In this document: piece by piece, positions 10,491 through 19,218 of the stretch
Numbering within the stretch: position 1 is the stretch's first letter
Layout of the letters: each line of letters opens with the position of its first letter
Assembly: GCF_000379125.1 (NCBI RefSeq)
Contig: NZ_KB900626.1
Location: 1,149,748 to 1,213,747 of the forward strand
Source of the DNA: Methylosinus sp. LW4
GTDB taxonomy: Bacteria; Pseudomonadota; Alphaproteobacteria; Rhizobiales; Beijerinckiaceae
Reading direction: 5' to 3'
DNA: 64,000 nucleotides
Program-made: the position numbers and the translations under genes
Notes under the pieces: model-generated
Database searches by the model: none
What the model was told of the DNA's origin: nothing
What the model saw: only the letters and a program-made list of their open reading frames with translations

Positions 10491-10853
10491 ATGGATCAAC
10501 TTTTCCGAGCGTCCAGCAGCCCCGAGGTCATAGAGCTCTATCGGCTGATGCGCGAGCTGCTCGCGTTGCGCGACATGTTCGACGGCGCTTATGAGCGGGC
10601 GGTCTTATCGATGTTGCCGGAGACGACCCGCGCGCGTTTCGACCGCCTCGCGCAATCGGTCGACGATCACGCCAGCATCGCGCTGACGCGGCCGATTCAG
10701 GACGACTCCTATGACGCGCTGGAATTGGTGTTCGACGAATATAAGCACGAGGTGGCGGAGAGCCTGCTGGCGGCCGCTCTCGCCGATACGGTCGCCGATC
10801 TGCCGGAGAAGCTCGGCGCTCTCGAGAAATCGCTGATCGTCGAGCGTCTCTGA
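10491..10853 (+). CDS. Hypothetical helical protein
   Basis: This 120-residue protein has no recognised family. It looks entirely helical and acidic, with no cysteines, membrane segment or signal peptide. The ATG at 10491 is preferred over an earlier in-frame start because it follows GAGAGTAGGA at good spacing and begins MDQLFRASSSPEVIELYRLM. The preceding 90-nt gap is locally AT-rich for this genome, compatible with its own promoter. It is followed by tRNA-Cys on the opposite strand. Confidence 0.7.
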   Translation: MDQLFRASSSPEVIELYRLMRELLALRDMFDGAYERAVLSMLPETTRARFDRLAQSVDDHASIALTRPIQDDSYDALELVFDEYKHEVAESLLAAALADTVADLPEKLGALEKSLIVERL

Positions 10854-10922
10854 GGCTTATCCGCTCCTGCTGGAGCGGCCCGAAGAGACGTCTTACCGGC
10901 CGAAAAGAGCGAAGGGTGGGGC

Positions 10923-10996
10923 TGGAGGCCTCGGAGGGAATCGAACCCCCGTACAAGGATTTGCAGTCCTCTGCGTAGCCACTCCGCCACGAGGCC
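10923..10996 (-). tRNA. tRNA-Cys (GCA)
   Basis: The minus strand folds as a standard 74-nt tRNA: acceptor GGCCUCG pairs with CGAGGCC, the discriminator is U as expected for tRNA-Cys, and CCA is encoded. The anticodon GCA is at 10962-10964, the T-arm has GGGGGUUCGAUUCCCUC, and the anticodon stem is AGGAC/GUCCU-like. No tRNA-dependent integration is seen next to it. Confidence 0.97.
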
Positions 10997-11154
10997 CCGA
11001 ACGTCGGCGCCGAAAGCTCGACGTCGACGTGAGAAGGCCGCTCATACAGGACTTGCCGACGAACGGCAAGACTTTGCGCGTGAGACGGGAAGACCTCGCG
11101 CGGCGCGCGGCAAGAGGCTGGTAAACGCTTTCTTGCGCTGCGCGCCGCGGCGGG

Positions 11155-11490
11155 TCACCAGCGGTTCGGAACGCAGCGGCCCCATTGATTGGGATGCGCG
11201 CCAGGGCCGCAACGGAATCCCGGACGCGGACCATATCCCGGACGCGGGCCATAGGCCGGCGGATAGTATCCGGGACGCGGGCCATAGGCGGGCGGCGGCG
11301 GGCGGCGATTCGGCACGCAACGGCCCCACGGATCCGCGTGCCAGCCGGGGCCGCAGCGCCAGCCGGCCTCCTGGGTCAGCGGAGCGATGGCGACGCCCTC
11401 GGACAGCGGCGCGAGCGGCATGGCCATGGCGGCCGGCGCGGCGACGCCGGCGAGCGCGAGCACGGCGATGAAAGCGAGCTTCAGCTTCAT
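11155..11490 (-). CDS. Secreted Pro/Gly/Tyr-rich protein with CGPG-WGRCVPN repeats
   Basis: This 111-residue protein has a clear signal peptide (MKLKLAFIAVLALAGVAAPAAMA). The mature part has two copies of a short motif, WRCGPGWHADPWGRCVPNR and FRCGPGAHPNQWGRCVPNR, flanking a low-complexity linker built from repeated YGPRPG units. Each motif has two cysteines and could form a small disulfide loop in the periplasm. The second copy is the C-terminus. The start has an excellent site, CAGGAGGAAACAA. Similar short glycine/proline-rich secreted proteins are common in Hyphomicrobiales, with no established function. Confidence 0.8.
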   Translation of the reverse strand: MKLKLAFIAVLALAGVAAPAAMAMPLAPLSEGVAIAPLTQEAGWRCGPGWHADPWGRCVPNRRPPPPAYGPRPGYYPPAYGPRPGYGPRPGFRCGPGAHPNQWGRCVPNRW

Positions 11491-11664
11491 TTGTTTCCTC
11501 CTGTCGGACTGGGAAGCGAGGGCGAGAGCATTGGCCAAAGCCAGTGAACCAGTCGTGAACGAGTCGCAAAATGAGCGCGGCAACCCTTTGTTAATCGCAA
11601 TGCTAAGGCTTTGTTCAACTCCGCGAGGCAAGCTGAAGCCTCGTCATTCCAGCGGAGCTCGCAG

Positions 11665-12882
11665 ATGAGGTCGAATTTCACGCCGTTCACGCGCCTTTCG
11701 GCCGGCGGCCTGATGCTGGCGGCCGCGGCCGCCGATATAGGATGCGCCGCCGCCGAGCCGCGCCGCTCCCATGCGCGCCCTGCGCCCGAAACCACGCGAA
11801 TCGAGGAGCTGGGCGCTCCCAGCGGCAAAGGCTATGACGACATCATCGTGAATCTCGCGCCGCTCGTCGCCGCGAAGCCCGGGAAAGAGGCGCGTCCGGC
11901 CGAACGGCCCGCGGCTCCCGCTCCCGCCGTCGAGGCGCCCAAGATCGCTGTCGCGGCCCCGGCCGAATCGGCGAAGCCGGCGCCGGTCGTTCCGGTCTTC
12001 CTGCGCGAGCCGCTTCCGATCTTGGACAGCGAGCCGGTCGCCGCGAAGACTCCCGAGCCGGCCCCCGCTGCAGCGCCCCAGGCGGAAAGCGCCGCCGCGC
12101 CGGCCGCTCGGATCGCATCGCCTGTCGTGGCAGAGGAGCCCGCCGTCGCGCCCCAGGCGGAGCCTTCGGCCGAGCGAATTGTCGCGCCCGAGGCCGGCGT
12201 CGAGGCGCCCAAAGCCGATGCGTCCGACGCTATTGCGTCCAAGGGCGACGCGCCCGCCGCAGAGGCCGTTCCCGCGCCGATCGCCGAAGCGGCGCCGCCC
12301 GCCCAGGAGGAAAGCGAATCGCCGCTCGCCCTCTGGCAGGCGCTGGTCGCCGCTGTCGCGCTCGCCGGCCTGCTCGTGATGAAATATCTGCGGCGTGGTC
12401 CTGCTGTCGCCAAGGCGGCCGAGCCGGTCGCCTCCCAAGCCGCCGCCCCGCGAGAGGGCGAAGCGGCGCCGGCTGGCCGCTTCGCCATCATGCTCGCCGC
12501 CGCACGCGCGAAACTCGAGCCGCTCCTCGCCAAATTTGCCGCGTTGCGCGCCAAGAAGGCCGCGGAAACCGCGCCCAAGGCCGAAGCTGCGCCGCAGGAA
12601 GCGGCCAAGAAGGCGGCGTCCAAAAAGCCGAAGACGATGGACTGGACCGAGGTCGCGGCCGCTCTGCGCGCGCGATTCGGTGGCGGCAAGACCGCGGGAG
12701 AGCCGGCGGCGGCGCAGTCCAATCGCGTGATCGCGCTCGTCGATTCCGAGGCTCGGGGACGTGTGGCCGACTCCTGGGAGTCGAGCGAGGACGACGGGCT
12801 GGAACTGCTGGAGCCCGGCGACGCCAGCGCGCGGACGATCGTCATGAACGCGCGACGCAGGCTGCGCGCGGCGCAGAGCTGA
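11665..12882 (+). CDS. Ala/Pro-rich single-pass membrane protein, unknown function
   Basis: This protein of 405 residues is not recognised. It begins with a hydrophobic, signal-like segment (LSAGGLMLAAAAADIGCAAA), followed by a long disordered Ala/Pro/Glu region of about 180 residues, one membrane helix (LALWQALVAAVALAGLLVMKYL), and a basic, Lys/Ala-rich C-terminal part ending in a helical stretch RRRLRAAQS. The layout suggests an inner-membrane protein with a long periplasmic tether. The ATG at 11665 is one of two possible starts; an earlier one at 11611 lacks a ribosome site. It precedes gyrA with a 372-nt gap. Confidence 0.65.
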   Translation: MRSNFTPFTRLSAGGLMLAAAAADIGCAAAEPRRSHARPAPETTRIEELGAPSGKGYDDIIVNLAPLVAAKPGKEARPAERPAAPAPAVEAPKIAVAAPAESAKPAPVVPVFLREPLPILDSEPVAAKTPEPAPAAAPQAESAAAPAARIASPVVAEEPAVAPQAEPSAERIVAPEAGVEAPKADASDAIASKGDAPAAEAVPAPIAEAAPPAQEESESPLALWQALVAAVALAGLLVMKYLRRGPAVAKAAEPVASQAAAPREGEAAPAGRFAIMLAAARAKLEPLLAKFAALRAKKAAETAPKAEAAPQEAAKKAASKKPKTMDWTEVAAALRARFGGGKTAGEPAAAQSNRVIALVDSEARGRVADSWESSEDDGLELLEPGDASARTIVMNARRRLRAAQS

Positions 12883-13254
12883 CGCCGGAATCGAAAATGA
12901 ATCGAAAGAGATTTGAAGAGCTTTTCTAAACCCGTGTTTCTTCGAGCAGAACCGCGGCGCGCCGCGCCGGGGCGAACTGGCGTCGCCGCCGAGAATCGCC
13001 TATAGAAAAACGGCGGTTTCGAGCGTCGCCGACGGCTGCCGCCAGGCCTGCCTCGGCGCGCTTCGCTCGAAACGTCCCGCGAGCGCGATCTCCGCGTCCC
13101 GCCGCTCTCCCAGGCGGCGGACTCTGAAGCCGCCTCGCCTTCGTCGGCGAGACGGGACGACGACGAGAAGCGCTCTTCCCCAGAGCCGGCGCAACATTGC
13201 CGCGGCAGGATTTCGCCGCGGAGCGCGGGACGATCGAAGCGGATTGGCGAGCCA
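12883..13254 (+). other. Gene-free stretch before gyrA
   Basis: No convincing gene is seen in this 372-nt region. Two GAATC sites (GANTC, the CcrM methylation target in alphaproteobacteria) lie 11 nt apart at 12888-12903. The rest is GC-rich with no clear terminator. It must hold the gyrA promoter. Confidence 0.4.
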
Positions 13255-16002
13255 TTGGCCGAGAACGACACAGACGACACGCAGCCTCCGACGCACGGCT
13301 CAGACATTCGCCCGGTCTCGATCGCCGACGAGATGAAGCGCAGCTATCTCGATTACGCGATGAGCGTGATCGTGAGCCGCGCGCTGCCCGATGTGCGCGA
13401 CGGGCTGAAGCCCGTGCATCGCCGCATCATGTTCTCCATGCACGAGAACGGCCATACGCCCGATAAGCCTTATGTGAAATCGGCGCGCATCGTCGGCGAC
13501 GTCATGGGTAAATATCACCCGCATGGCGACGCCGCGATCTATGACGCGCTGGTGCGCATGGCGCAGCCCTTCTCCATGCGGCTGCCGCTCATCGACGGCC
13601 AGGGCAATTTCGGCTCGGTCGACAACGACCCGCCGGCGGCCATGCGCTATACCGAGTCGCGCCTCGCCAAGCCGGCTTTGGCCCTGCTCGAGGACATCGA
13701 CGAAGGCACGGTCGACTTCAAGCCCAACTATGACGACAAGGAGATGGAGCCGACGGTCCTGCCGGCGCGCTTCCCGAATCTCCTCGTCAATGGCGCGGGC
13801 GGCATCGCCGTCGGCATGGCGACGAATATTCCGCCGCATAATCTCGGCGAGGTGATCGACGCCGCCATAGCGCTGATCGACCGGCCCGACATGGGCGTCG
13901 CCGAGCTGATGGAGATCGTGCCCGGCCCGGACTTCCCGACGGCGGCGACGATTCTCGGCCGCGGCGGCATACGCAACGCCTATGCGACCGGGCGCGGCTC
14001 GATCATCATGCGCGCCAAGGCCGAGATCGAGACGCTCCGCAAGGAGCGCGAGGCGATCATCTTCACCGAGATTCCCTATCAGGTGAACAAGGCCGCGCTG
14101 ATCGAGCGCATCGCGGAGCTGGTCCGCGAGAAGAAGATCGAGGGCATCTCCGATCTCCGCGACGAATCCGATCGCCAAGGCATGCGCATCGTCGTCGAGC
14201 TGAAGCGCGACGCGGTGGCGGATGTGGTGCTCAATCAGCTCTGGCGCCATACGGCCCTGCAATCGAGCTTCCCGGTCAATATGATCGCGCTCAATGGCGG
14301 CCGGCCCGAGCTGCTGACGCTGAAGGACGTTCTCGTCGCCTTCGTGGATTTCCGCGAGAGCGTCGTCACGCGGCGCACCAAATTCCGCCTCGCCAAGGCG
14401 CGCGACGCGGCGCATCTGCAGGTCGGCCTCGCCATCGCCGTCGCCAATATCGACGAGGTCATTCGCCTCATCCGCACGTCGGCCGACGCCGCCGCCGCGC
14501 GCGAGGCGCTGATGGAGCGCGAATGGCCCGCCAAGGACATGGCGCCGCTGGTGGCGCTGATCGCCGATCCGCGCCATGTGCTCAGCGAGGATGGAACCAT
14601 CCGCCTCTCCGAGGCGCAGGCGCGCGCGATACTCGATCTGCGCCTGCAGCGCCTCACCGCGCTCGGCCGCGAGGAGATCGCCGAGGCGCTGAACAAGCTC
14701 GCCGCCGAGATCGCCGAATATCTCGAGATTCTGCGCTCGCGTGAGAAGCTGTTCGGAATCGTCAAGGACGAGATGATCGCGGTCAAGGAGGCCTATGCGA
14801 CGCCTCGCCGGACGCAGATCGTCGATGGCGACGGCGATGTGGAGGACGAAGACCTCATCGCGCGAGAGGATATGGTCGTCACCGTCTCGCACGCGGGCTA
14901 TATCAAGCGCGTGCCGCTCTCCACCTATCGCGCGCAGCGGCGTGGCGGCAAGGGCCGCTCCGGCATGCAGACGAAGGAAGAAGATTTCGTTCAGCGCCTC
15001 TTCGTCGCCTCGACGCATACGCCGGTGCTGTTCTTCTCCTCGCTCGGCAGGGCGTACAAGGAGAAGGTCTGGCGTCTGCCGCTGGCGGCGCCGCAGGCGC
15101 GCGGCAAGGCGCTGGTCAATCTGCTGCCGCTGGAGCAGGACGAGCGCATCACCACCATCATGCCGCTGCCGGAGGACGAATCGAGCTGGGCGACGCTCGA
15201 CGCTATCTTCGCGACGACGGGCGGCACGGTGCGCCGCAACAAGCTCTCGGACTTCTCCGATGTGCGGCGCTCCGGCATCATCGCCATGAAGCTCGATGAA
15301 GGCGAGGCCATCGTCGATGTCGCCACAGCGGCGGAGCAGGAGGATATTCTGCTGACGACGCGCGAGGGGCAGTGCATTCGCTTCCCGGTCAGCGACGTGC
15401 GCGTCTTCCAGGGCCGCACCTCGATGGGCGTGCGCGGCATAGCGCTCGCTGGCGACGACCGCGTGATCTCACTATCGATCCTGCGGCATTTCGAGGCCGT
15501 CGGCGACGAGCGCGCCGCCTATCTCAAGCGAGCCGCCGCGCAGCGCCGCAATGCGGGAGCGGACGGCGCGGAGGAGGGCGCGGCGGAGACCGAGGAGGCC
15601 TCGACGGCGATCGAGCTGACCGAGGCGCGCTATCGTGAGATGGAGCAGGCCGAGCAGATCATCCTGACCGTCTCCGAGAACGGCTATGGCAAGCGAAGCT
15701 CCTCGTTCGAATATCGCATCACCGGCCGCGGCGGCAAAGGCATCGTCGCCATGGCGGTGAACGCCCGCAACGGCAAGCTCGTCGCCTCCTTCCCCGTCGG
15801 GCGCGGCGATGAGATCATGCTGGTGACGGATGGTGGCCAGCTCATCCGCTGCCCGGTGGAAGGCATACGCATTGCGGGCCGCGGCACGCAGGGCGTCATC
15901 GTCTTCGACACGGCGGAGGGCGAGCGCGTCGTCTCGGTCGAGCATTTGGCCGACGCTGGCGAGGACGAGGCGGCCGGCGACGCGGGCGGCGAGACAGCCT
16001 GA
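13255..16002 (+). CDS. gyrA: DNA gyrase subunit A
   Basis: This 915-residue type II topoisomerase subunit, with GyrB, introduces negative supercoils into [31 protein letters not shown] opens the breakage-reunion domain; the catalytic tyrosine is Y132 in AAMRYTE. The C-terminal beta-pinwheel contains the GyrA box QRRGGKG, which separates it from ParC. An acidic, Ala-rich loop of about 35 residues interrupts the pinwheel near residue 765. The quinolone-determining region reads [10 protein letters not shown]: the position of E. coli Ser83 is alanine (A93) while Asp87 is kept. The start is TTG; the next ATG would remove the conserved N-terminal 26 residues. Confidence 0.97.
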   Translation: MAENDTDDTQPPTHGSDIRPVSIADEMKRSYLDYAMSVIVSRALPDVRDGLKPVHRRIMFSMHENGHTPDKPYVKSARIVGDVMGKYHPHGDAAIYDALVRMAQPFSMRLPLIDGQGNFGSVDNDPPAAMRYTESRLAKPALALLEDIDEGTVDFKPNYDDKEMEPTVLPARFPNLLVNGAGGIAVGMATNIPPHNLGEVIDAAIALIDRPDMGVAELMEIVPGPDFPTAATILGRGGIRNAYATGRGSIIMRAKAEIETLRKEREAIIFTEIPYQVNKAALIERIAELVREKKIEGISDLRDESDRQGMRIVVELKRDAVADVVLNQLWRHTALQSSFPVNMIALNGGRPELLTLKDVLVAFVDFRESVVTRRTKFRLAKARDAAHLQVGLAIAVANIDEVIRLIRTSADAAAAREALMEREWPAKDMAPLVALIADPRHVLSEDGTIRLSEAQARAILDLRLQRLTALGREEIAEALNKLAAEIAEYLEILRSREKLFGIVKDEMIAVKEAYATPRRTQIVDGDGDVEDEDLIAREDMVVTVSHAGYIKRVPLSTYRAQRRGGKGRSGMQTKEEDFVQRLFVASTHTPVLFFSSLGRAYKEKVWRLPLAAPQARGKALVNLLPLEQDERITTIMPLPEDESSWATLDAIFATTGGTVRRNKLSDFSDVRRSGIIAMKLDEGEAIVDVATAAEQEDILLTTREGQCIRFPVSDVRVFQGRTSMGVRGIALAGDDRVISLSILRHFEAVGDERAAYLKRAAAQRRNAGADGAEEGAAETEEASTAIELTEARYREMEQAEQIILTVSENGYGKRSSSFEYRITGRGGKGIVAMAVNARNGKLVASFPVGRGDEIMLVTDGGQLIRCPVEGIRIAGRGTQGVIVFDTAEGERVVSVEHLADAGEDEAAGDAGGETA

Positions 16003-16190
16003 GCCTTCGTCGCGGCCGAAGACGCATTTCGCCGGGGGATTTTCGGCGAAACGCAATTTGCTTTCATGAATTGCTCTCGCTGCGCGCAGCGACGCCGCTT
16101 CGATAAACGCAACCCCACGTCAATGGCGCGCGCCCACGCCTCGGGCTAGATTGCCGCAACGCCGAGATTGCCGAAGAAGGAGACGAACGC

Positions 16191-16826
16191 ATGCTCACGA
16201 TCTGGGGACGGCGCAACTCCTTCAATGTGCAGAAGGTCATGTGGCTCGTCGGCGAGCTCGCGCTCGATCACGCCCATGTGCCGCTCGGCGGCGCTTTCGG
16301 CGGGCTGGACGATCCGCAATTTCGCGCGAAAAATCCGCATGGCCGCATTCCGGTCATCGACGACGAGGGCGTGGTGGTGTGGGAATCTCACGCCATTCTG
16401 CGCTATCTCGCCGCACGCCATGGCGGCGAGGCGTTCTGGCCGGCGGATCCGGCGACGCGCTCCTTCCCCGATCGCTGGATGGATTGGGCGCAGACGACTC
16501 TGCAGCCGGCCTTCGTCGACGGCGTGTTCATGGGCTATTACCGTACGCCGGAGGAAAAGCGCGACTGGCCGGCGATCAACGCCGCCGTCGCGCGCTGCGC
16601 GCAGCATTATCGCTTCCTCGACAGCTGGCTGGCGGATCGTCCTTTCCTCGCCGGCGACGAGCCGACGCTCGCCGATATTCCCGCCGGAACGACGCTGTTT
16701 CGCTATTTCTCGCTCGACATAGAGCGGCCGTCGCTCCCCAATGTCGAGGCTTGGTATGCGCGTCTGTGCGAGCGGCCGGCCTATCGCCAGCATGTGATGG
16801 TGCCCTTCGACGATCTGAAGGGGTGA
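16191..16826 (+). CDS. Glutathione S-transferase family protein
   Basis: This 211-residue cytosolic protein has a thioredoxin-like N-terminal domain (MLTIWGRRNSFNVQKVMW, then the cis-proline strand GRIPVIDDEG and the glutathione-contact WESHAILRYLA) and an all-helical C-terminal domain (ADRPFLAGDEPTLADIPAG). It is therefore a complete GST of the bacterial theta-like group. The start has AAGGAG seven nucleotides upstream. Substrate specificity cannot be inferred. It is followed closely by the Uma2-type gene. Confidence 0.92.
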   Translation: MLTIWGRRNSFNVQKVMWLVGELALDHAHVPLGGAFGGLDDPQFRAKNPHGRIPVIDDEGVVVWESHAILRYLAARHGGEAFWPADPATRSFPDRWMDWAQTTLQPAFVDGVFMGYYRTPEEKRDWPAINAAVARCAQHYRFLDSWLADRPFLAGDEPTLADIPAGTTLFRYFSLDIERPSLPNVEAWYARLCERPAYRQHVMVPFDDLKG

Positions 16827-16861
16827 CGCTCCGAATGGCGCTCGGCGACGAGGATGTTTCC

Positions 16862-17419
16862 ATGAGCGTTCCGCCGAAGACGAAAATGACCGCCGAAGAG
16901 TTCGTGGTCTGGGCCGAAGGACGATCAGGCCGTCACGAGCTCGTCGACGGCGAGGTCTTCGTCCAGGCGGCGGAGAGAATCGCGCATGCAAAAGCGAAGC
17001 TTGCCGTCTTGGTCGCGCTGCAGGACGCTGTGCGTCGCGCAAGTGCGCCGTGCCATGTGCTGCCGGACGGAATGGCGGTGCGGGTCGATGCGACGACGGT
17101 CTTCGAGCCGGATGCGCAGCTCTATTGCGGACCGGAGCTGCCGCCGGACACGATGCTGATCGAGACTCCTCTCATCATCGTCGAGGCGCTGTCATCCACC
17201 ACGGGGCGCAATGACGCTCTCGGCAAGCTCGTCGGATATTTTCGCATAGAGAGCGTCGTGCATTATCTCATCGTCGATCCAGATTCGCCGCTCGTCATTC
17301 ATCATCGTCGCGGGGAGGGGAGCGATATTCTGACGCGCATCATTCGTGACGGTGATATCACGCTCGATCCGCCTGGCCTCGTCTTTCCGCTGTCCGCGCT
17401 CTATGGCGAGACTCGTTGA
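16862..17419 (+). CDS. Uma2 family (DUF820) PD-(D/E)xK nuclease-fold protein
   Basis: This 185-residue protein matches the Uma2/DUF820 family, which has a restriction-endonuclease-like fold. Visible landmarks are the N-terminal MTAEEFVVWAEGRSGRHELVDGEVF, the acidic FEPDAQLYCG and LIIVEALSSTTGRNDALGKLVGYF, with a glutamate and lysine arranged as in the PD-(D/E)xK core. Family members are plentiful and often uncharacterised; nuclease activity is inferred from fold only. It begins 35 nt after the GST. An alternative ATG at 16835 would add nine residues; the choice is uncertain. Confidence 0.85.
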   Translation: MSVPPKTKMTAEEFVVWAEGRSGRHELVDGEVFVQAAERIAHAKAKLAVLVALQDAVRRASAPCHVLPDGMAVRVDATTVFEPDAQLYCGPELPPDTMLIETPLIIVEALSSTTGRNDALGKLVGYFRIESVVHYLIVDPDSPLVIHHRRGEGSDILTRIIRDGDITLDPPGLVFPLSALYGETR

Positions 17420-17526
17420 AGCGCGCTCTGTGCTCGCACGCACGGCGATGAAGGCGCGCCGCGACTAATCTCCTCTGCATCCGATCGCAATGATTTCACG
17501 CGACGGTTTCAGATAGGAGATTGAAA

Positions 17527-17862
17527 ATGTCCAAAGTGCTTTTCATCGACACCAAGACCGAGCTCACCCTCGCGCCGGGCGCGACCGTTCATGGCTGGTG
17601 GAACAACGCCTCGCCCTTCAATGCGGTGTGGGACGCGCAGGCCGTGCCTTTCGCCACCGGCAGCACGGCGACCGGCTTCAACCAGGACACCTCGCTCGAG
17701 GTGACGCGCGTTTGGCGTCATTACACGGTGACGGAGGTCAAGCCTTTCCCGCAGTCGCAGACAGTCGACACGAAGGACGAGACCGAGATTCATTACGAGG
17801 TCAAGAATATCGGCAATTCGGTCGCGAAGTTCCATGTGGTGCTGAGCGCGATCTACGAGTGA
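17527..17862 (+). CDS. Hypothetical beta-rich small protein
   Basis: This 111-residue protein is not recognised. It appears to be one beta-sandwich-like domain, with alternating hydrophobic residues (VLFIDTKTELTLAPGATVHGWW) and an ending VAKFHVVLSAIYE. It has no signal peptide, cysteine or membrane helix. The ATG at 17527 follows ATAGGAGATTG, a strong ribosome site. It stands alone between the Uma2 gene and a convergent methyltransferase. Confidence 0.72.
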   Translation: MSKVLFIDTKTELTLAPGATVHGWWNNASPFNAVWDAQAVPFATGSTATGFNQDTSLEVTRVWRHYTVTEVKPFPQSQTVDTKDETEIHYEVKNIGNSVAKFHVVLSAIYE

Positions 17863-17901
17863 CGGCGTCGGAGGCGCGAGCCGAAAGGCTCGCGCGATCC
17901 G

Positions 17902-18561
17902 TCAATCATGCGCGACGAACACGGCGGCGCAGCCGACAACGTCGATCTCGACATTGCGGAAGCGCTCCCGGAGCGCATCGCGCAATCCAACGAGATCGTC
18001 GTCCCTGTTCGAGAACACGCCTTTACGATTGTAGAATTCCATCAGCCGCCGCGCCGCGCCGGAGCGCTCGACGCCGCCTTGCAGCAAGGTCGAGCCGAAA
18101 AAGACGGCGCCCTCATTCGTCCGCGCCTTCAGATGGTCGAAGACGACGGCCTTTTCCACTATCGCGCCCGGCAGGCAATGCAGCAGATAATTGACGCCGA
18201 CAGAGTCGAATTTCGGCGTGTCGAAAGCGATCGGCTCCAGCACATTGCGCCGGTAGCTCTCCGGCGAATAGCGCGCGATGCGCGCCGCCGCGAAGCGCAG
18301 AGCGTCCGCGTTCAAATCCATCAGCGCGACGCGCGGCGCGGCGGCGGGAAAGCGGCAATGGTCGAGGTAATAGCCCGTGCCGACGCCGACATCGAGATGA
18401 TTGCCCGACACATGCGCGTCATAGAGCGCGCGTAGGCGCGGCGTCGGACATTTCCAGACGAAGCGGTTGGAGAGGCCGAGCACCAGAAGATCGTAGAGCC
18501 GCAGAACCGAGGGCGTGTAGACGGCTTGGCCGGCGGCGATCTCTTCGGGACTGGCGGTCAT
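17902..18561 (-). CDS. Class I SAM-dependent methyltransferase
   Basis: This 219-residue cytosolic protein has the Rossmann methyltransferase glycine motif HLDVGVGTGYYLDHC, followed by an acidic residue in ALMDLNADAL that would bind the ribose of S-adenosylmethionine, and a motif IV-like FDSVGVNYLLHCLPG. It resembles small proteobacterial methyltransferases annotated without known substrate. It is divergent from the second GST gene with only 51 nt between start codons, so the two share a promoter region. Confidence 0.85.
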   Translation of the reverse strand: MTASPEEIAAGQAVYTPSVLRLYDLLVLGLSNRFVWKCPTPRLRALYDAHVSGNHLDVGVGTGYYLDHCRFPAAAPRVALMDLNADALRFAAARIARYSPESYRRNVLEPIAFDTPKFDSVGVNYLLHCLPGAIVEKAVVFDHLKARTNEGAVFFGSTLLQGGVERSGAARRLMEFYNRKGVFSNRDDDLVGLRDALRERFRNVEIDVVGCAAVFVAHD

Positions 18562-18612
18562 CTTCGTTACGTCCTATTGCTCGACGACGCCTTTTTCGAC
18601 GTGAGGGAGCCT

Positions 18613-19206
18613 ATGCCCATTCTACGCTATTCCGCGGCTTCGCCCTACGCCCGCAAGTGCCGCATCGTCGCCGAGCTGCTCGGCCTCGGCGCGAGCGTCG
18701 AGCTCGTCGGCGCCGACACGACAAATCCTGCCGATTCGCTGCGCGCGCAAAACCCGCTCGGCAAGGTGCCCGTGCTCATCCTCGACAGCGGCGAGACCAT
18801 CTATGACAGCCGCGTGATCTGCGAATATTTCGATCTTCTCGCCGGCGGCAAGCTCATTCCGCAGGATCCCGCCGCGCGAATCGCAGCGCTGACGCTGCAG
18901 GCGCTCGGCGACGGCATGAACGACGCCGCGCTGCTGATCCGTTACGAAATCACACGGTCGGAGGCGCTGCGCTCCGCCGATTGGATCGCCTTGCAGAGCG
19001 GCAAGCTCGACCGCGCGCTCGCTGCGCTGGACGCTGCGCCGCCGGCCGGCCCGACAACGATCGGCCATGTGGCCGTCGCCGCCGCGCTCGGCTATCTCGA
19101 TCTGCGTTTCGAAGGCGCTTGGCGCGCGAAATATCCCGCGCTCCTCGCTTGGCTCGACGCATTTTCGCGCGAGGTTCCGGCCTTCGATGCGACGCGCGTC
19201 GCCTAG
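18613..19206 (+). CDS. Glutathione S-transferase family protein
   Basis: This 197-residue GST has the N-terminal thioredoxin-like half MPILRYSAASPYARKCRIVAELLGL, with an SPYARKC active-site segment resembling the E. coli YibF group, then GKVPVLILDSGETIYDSRVICEYFD and a shorter helical C-terminal domain. The ATG at 18613 follows GTGAGGGAGCC. It is a second, unrelated GST in this window (YibF-like rather than theta-like). No substrate is implied by the neighbours. Confidence 0.9.
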   Translation: MPILRYSAASPYARKCRIVAELLGLGASVELVGADTTNPADSLRAQNPLGKVPVLILDSGETIYDSRVICEYFDLLAGGKLIPQDPAARIAALTLQALGDGMNDAALLIRYEITRSEALRSADWIALQSGKLDRALAALDAAPPAGPTTIGHVAVAAALGYLDLRFEGAWRAKYPALLAWLDAFSREVPAFDATRVA

Positions 19207-19218
19207 CGTGAGTCCGGC

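Noticed and set aside
13300..15018. A 572-codon open frame opposite gyrA
   Set aside because: Antisense shadow of gyrA; no known domain in the translation.
16146..17042. A 298-codon open frame on the minus strand over the GST and Uma2-like genes
   Set aside because: It runs opposite a clear GST and an Uma2-family gene, and its translation is low-complexity with no domain.
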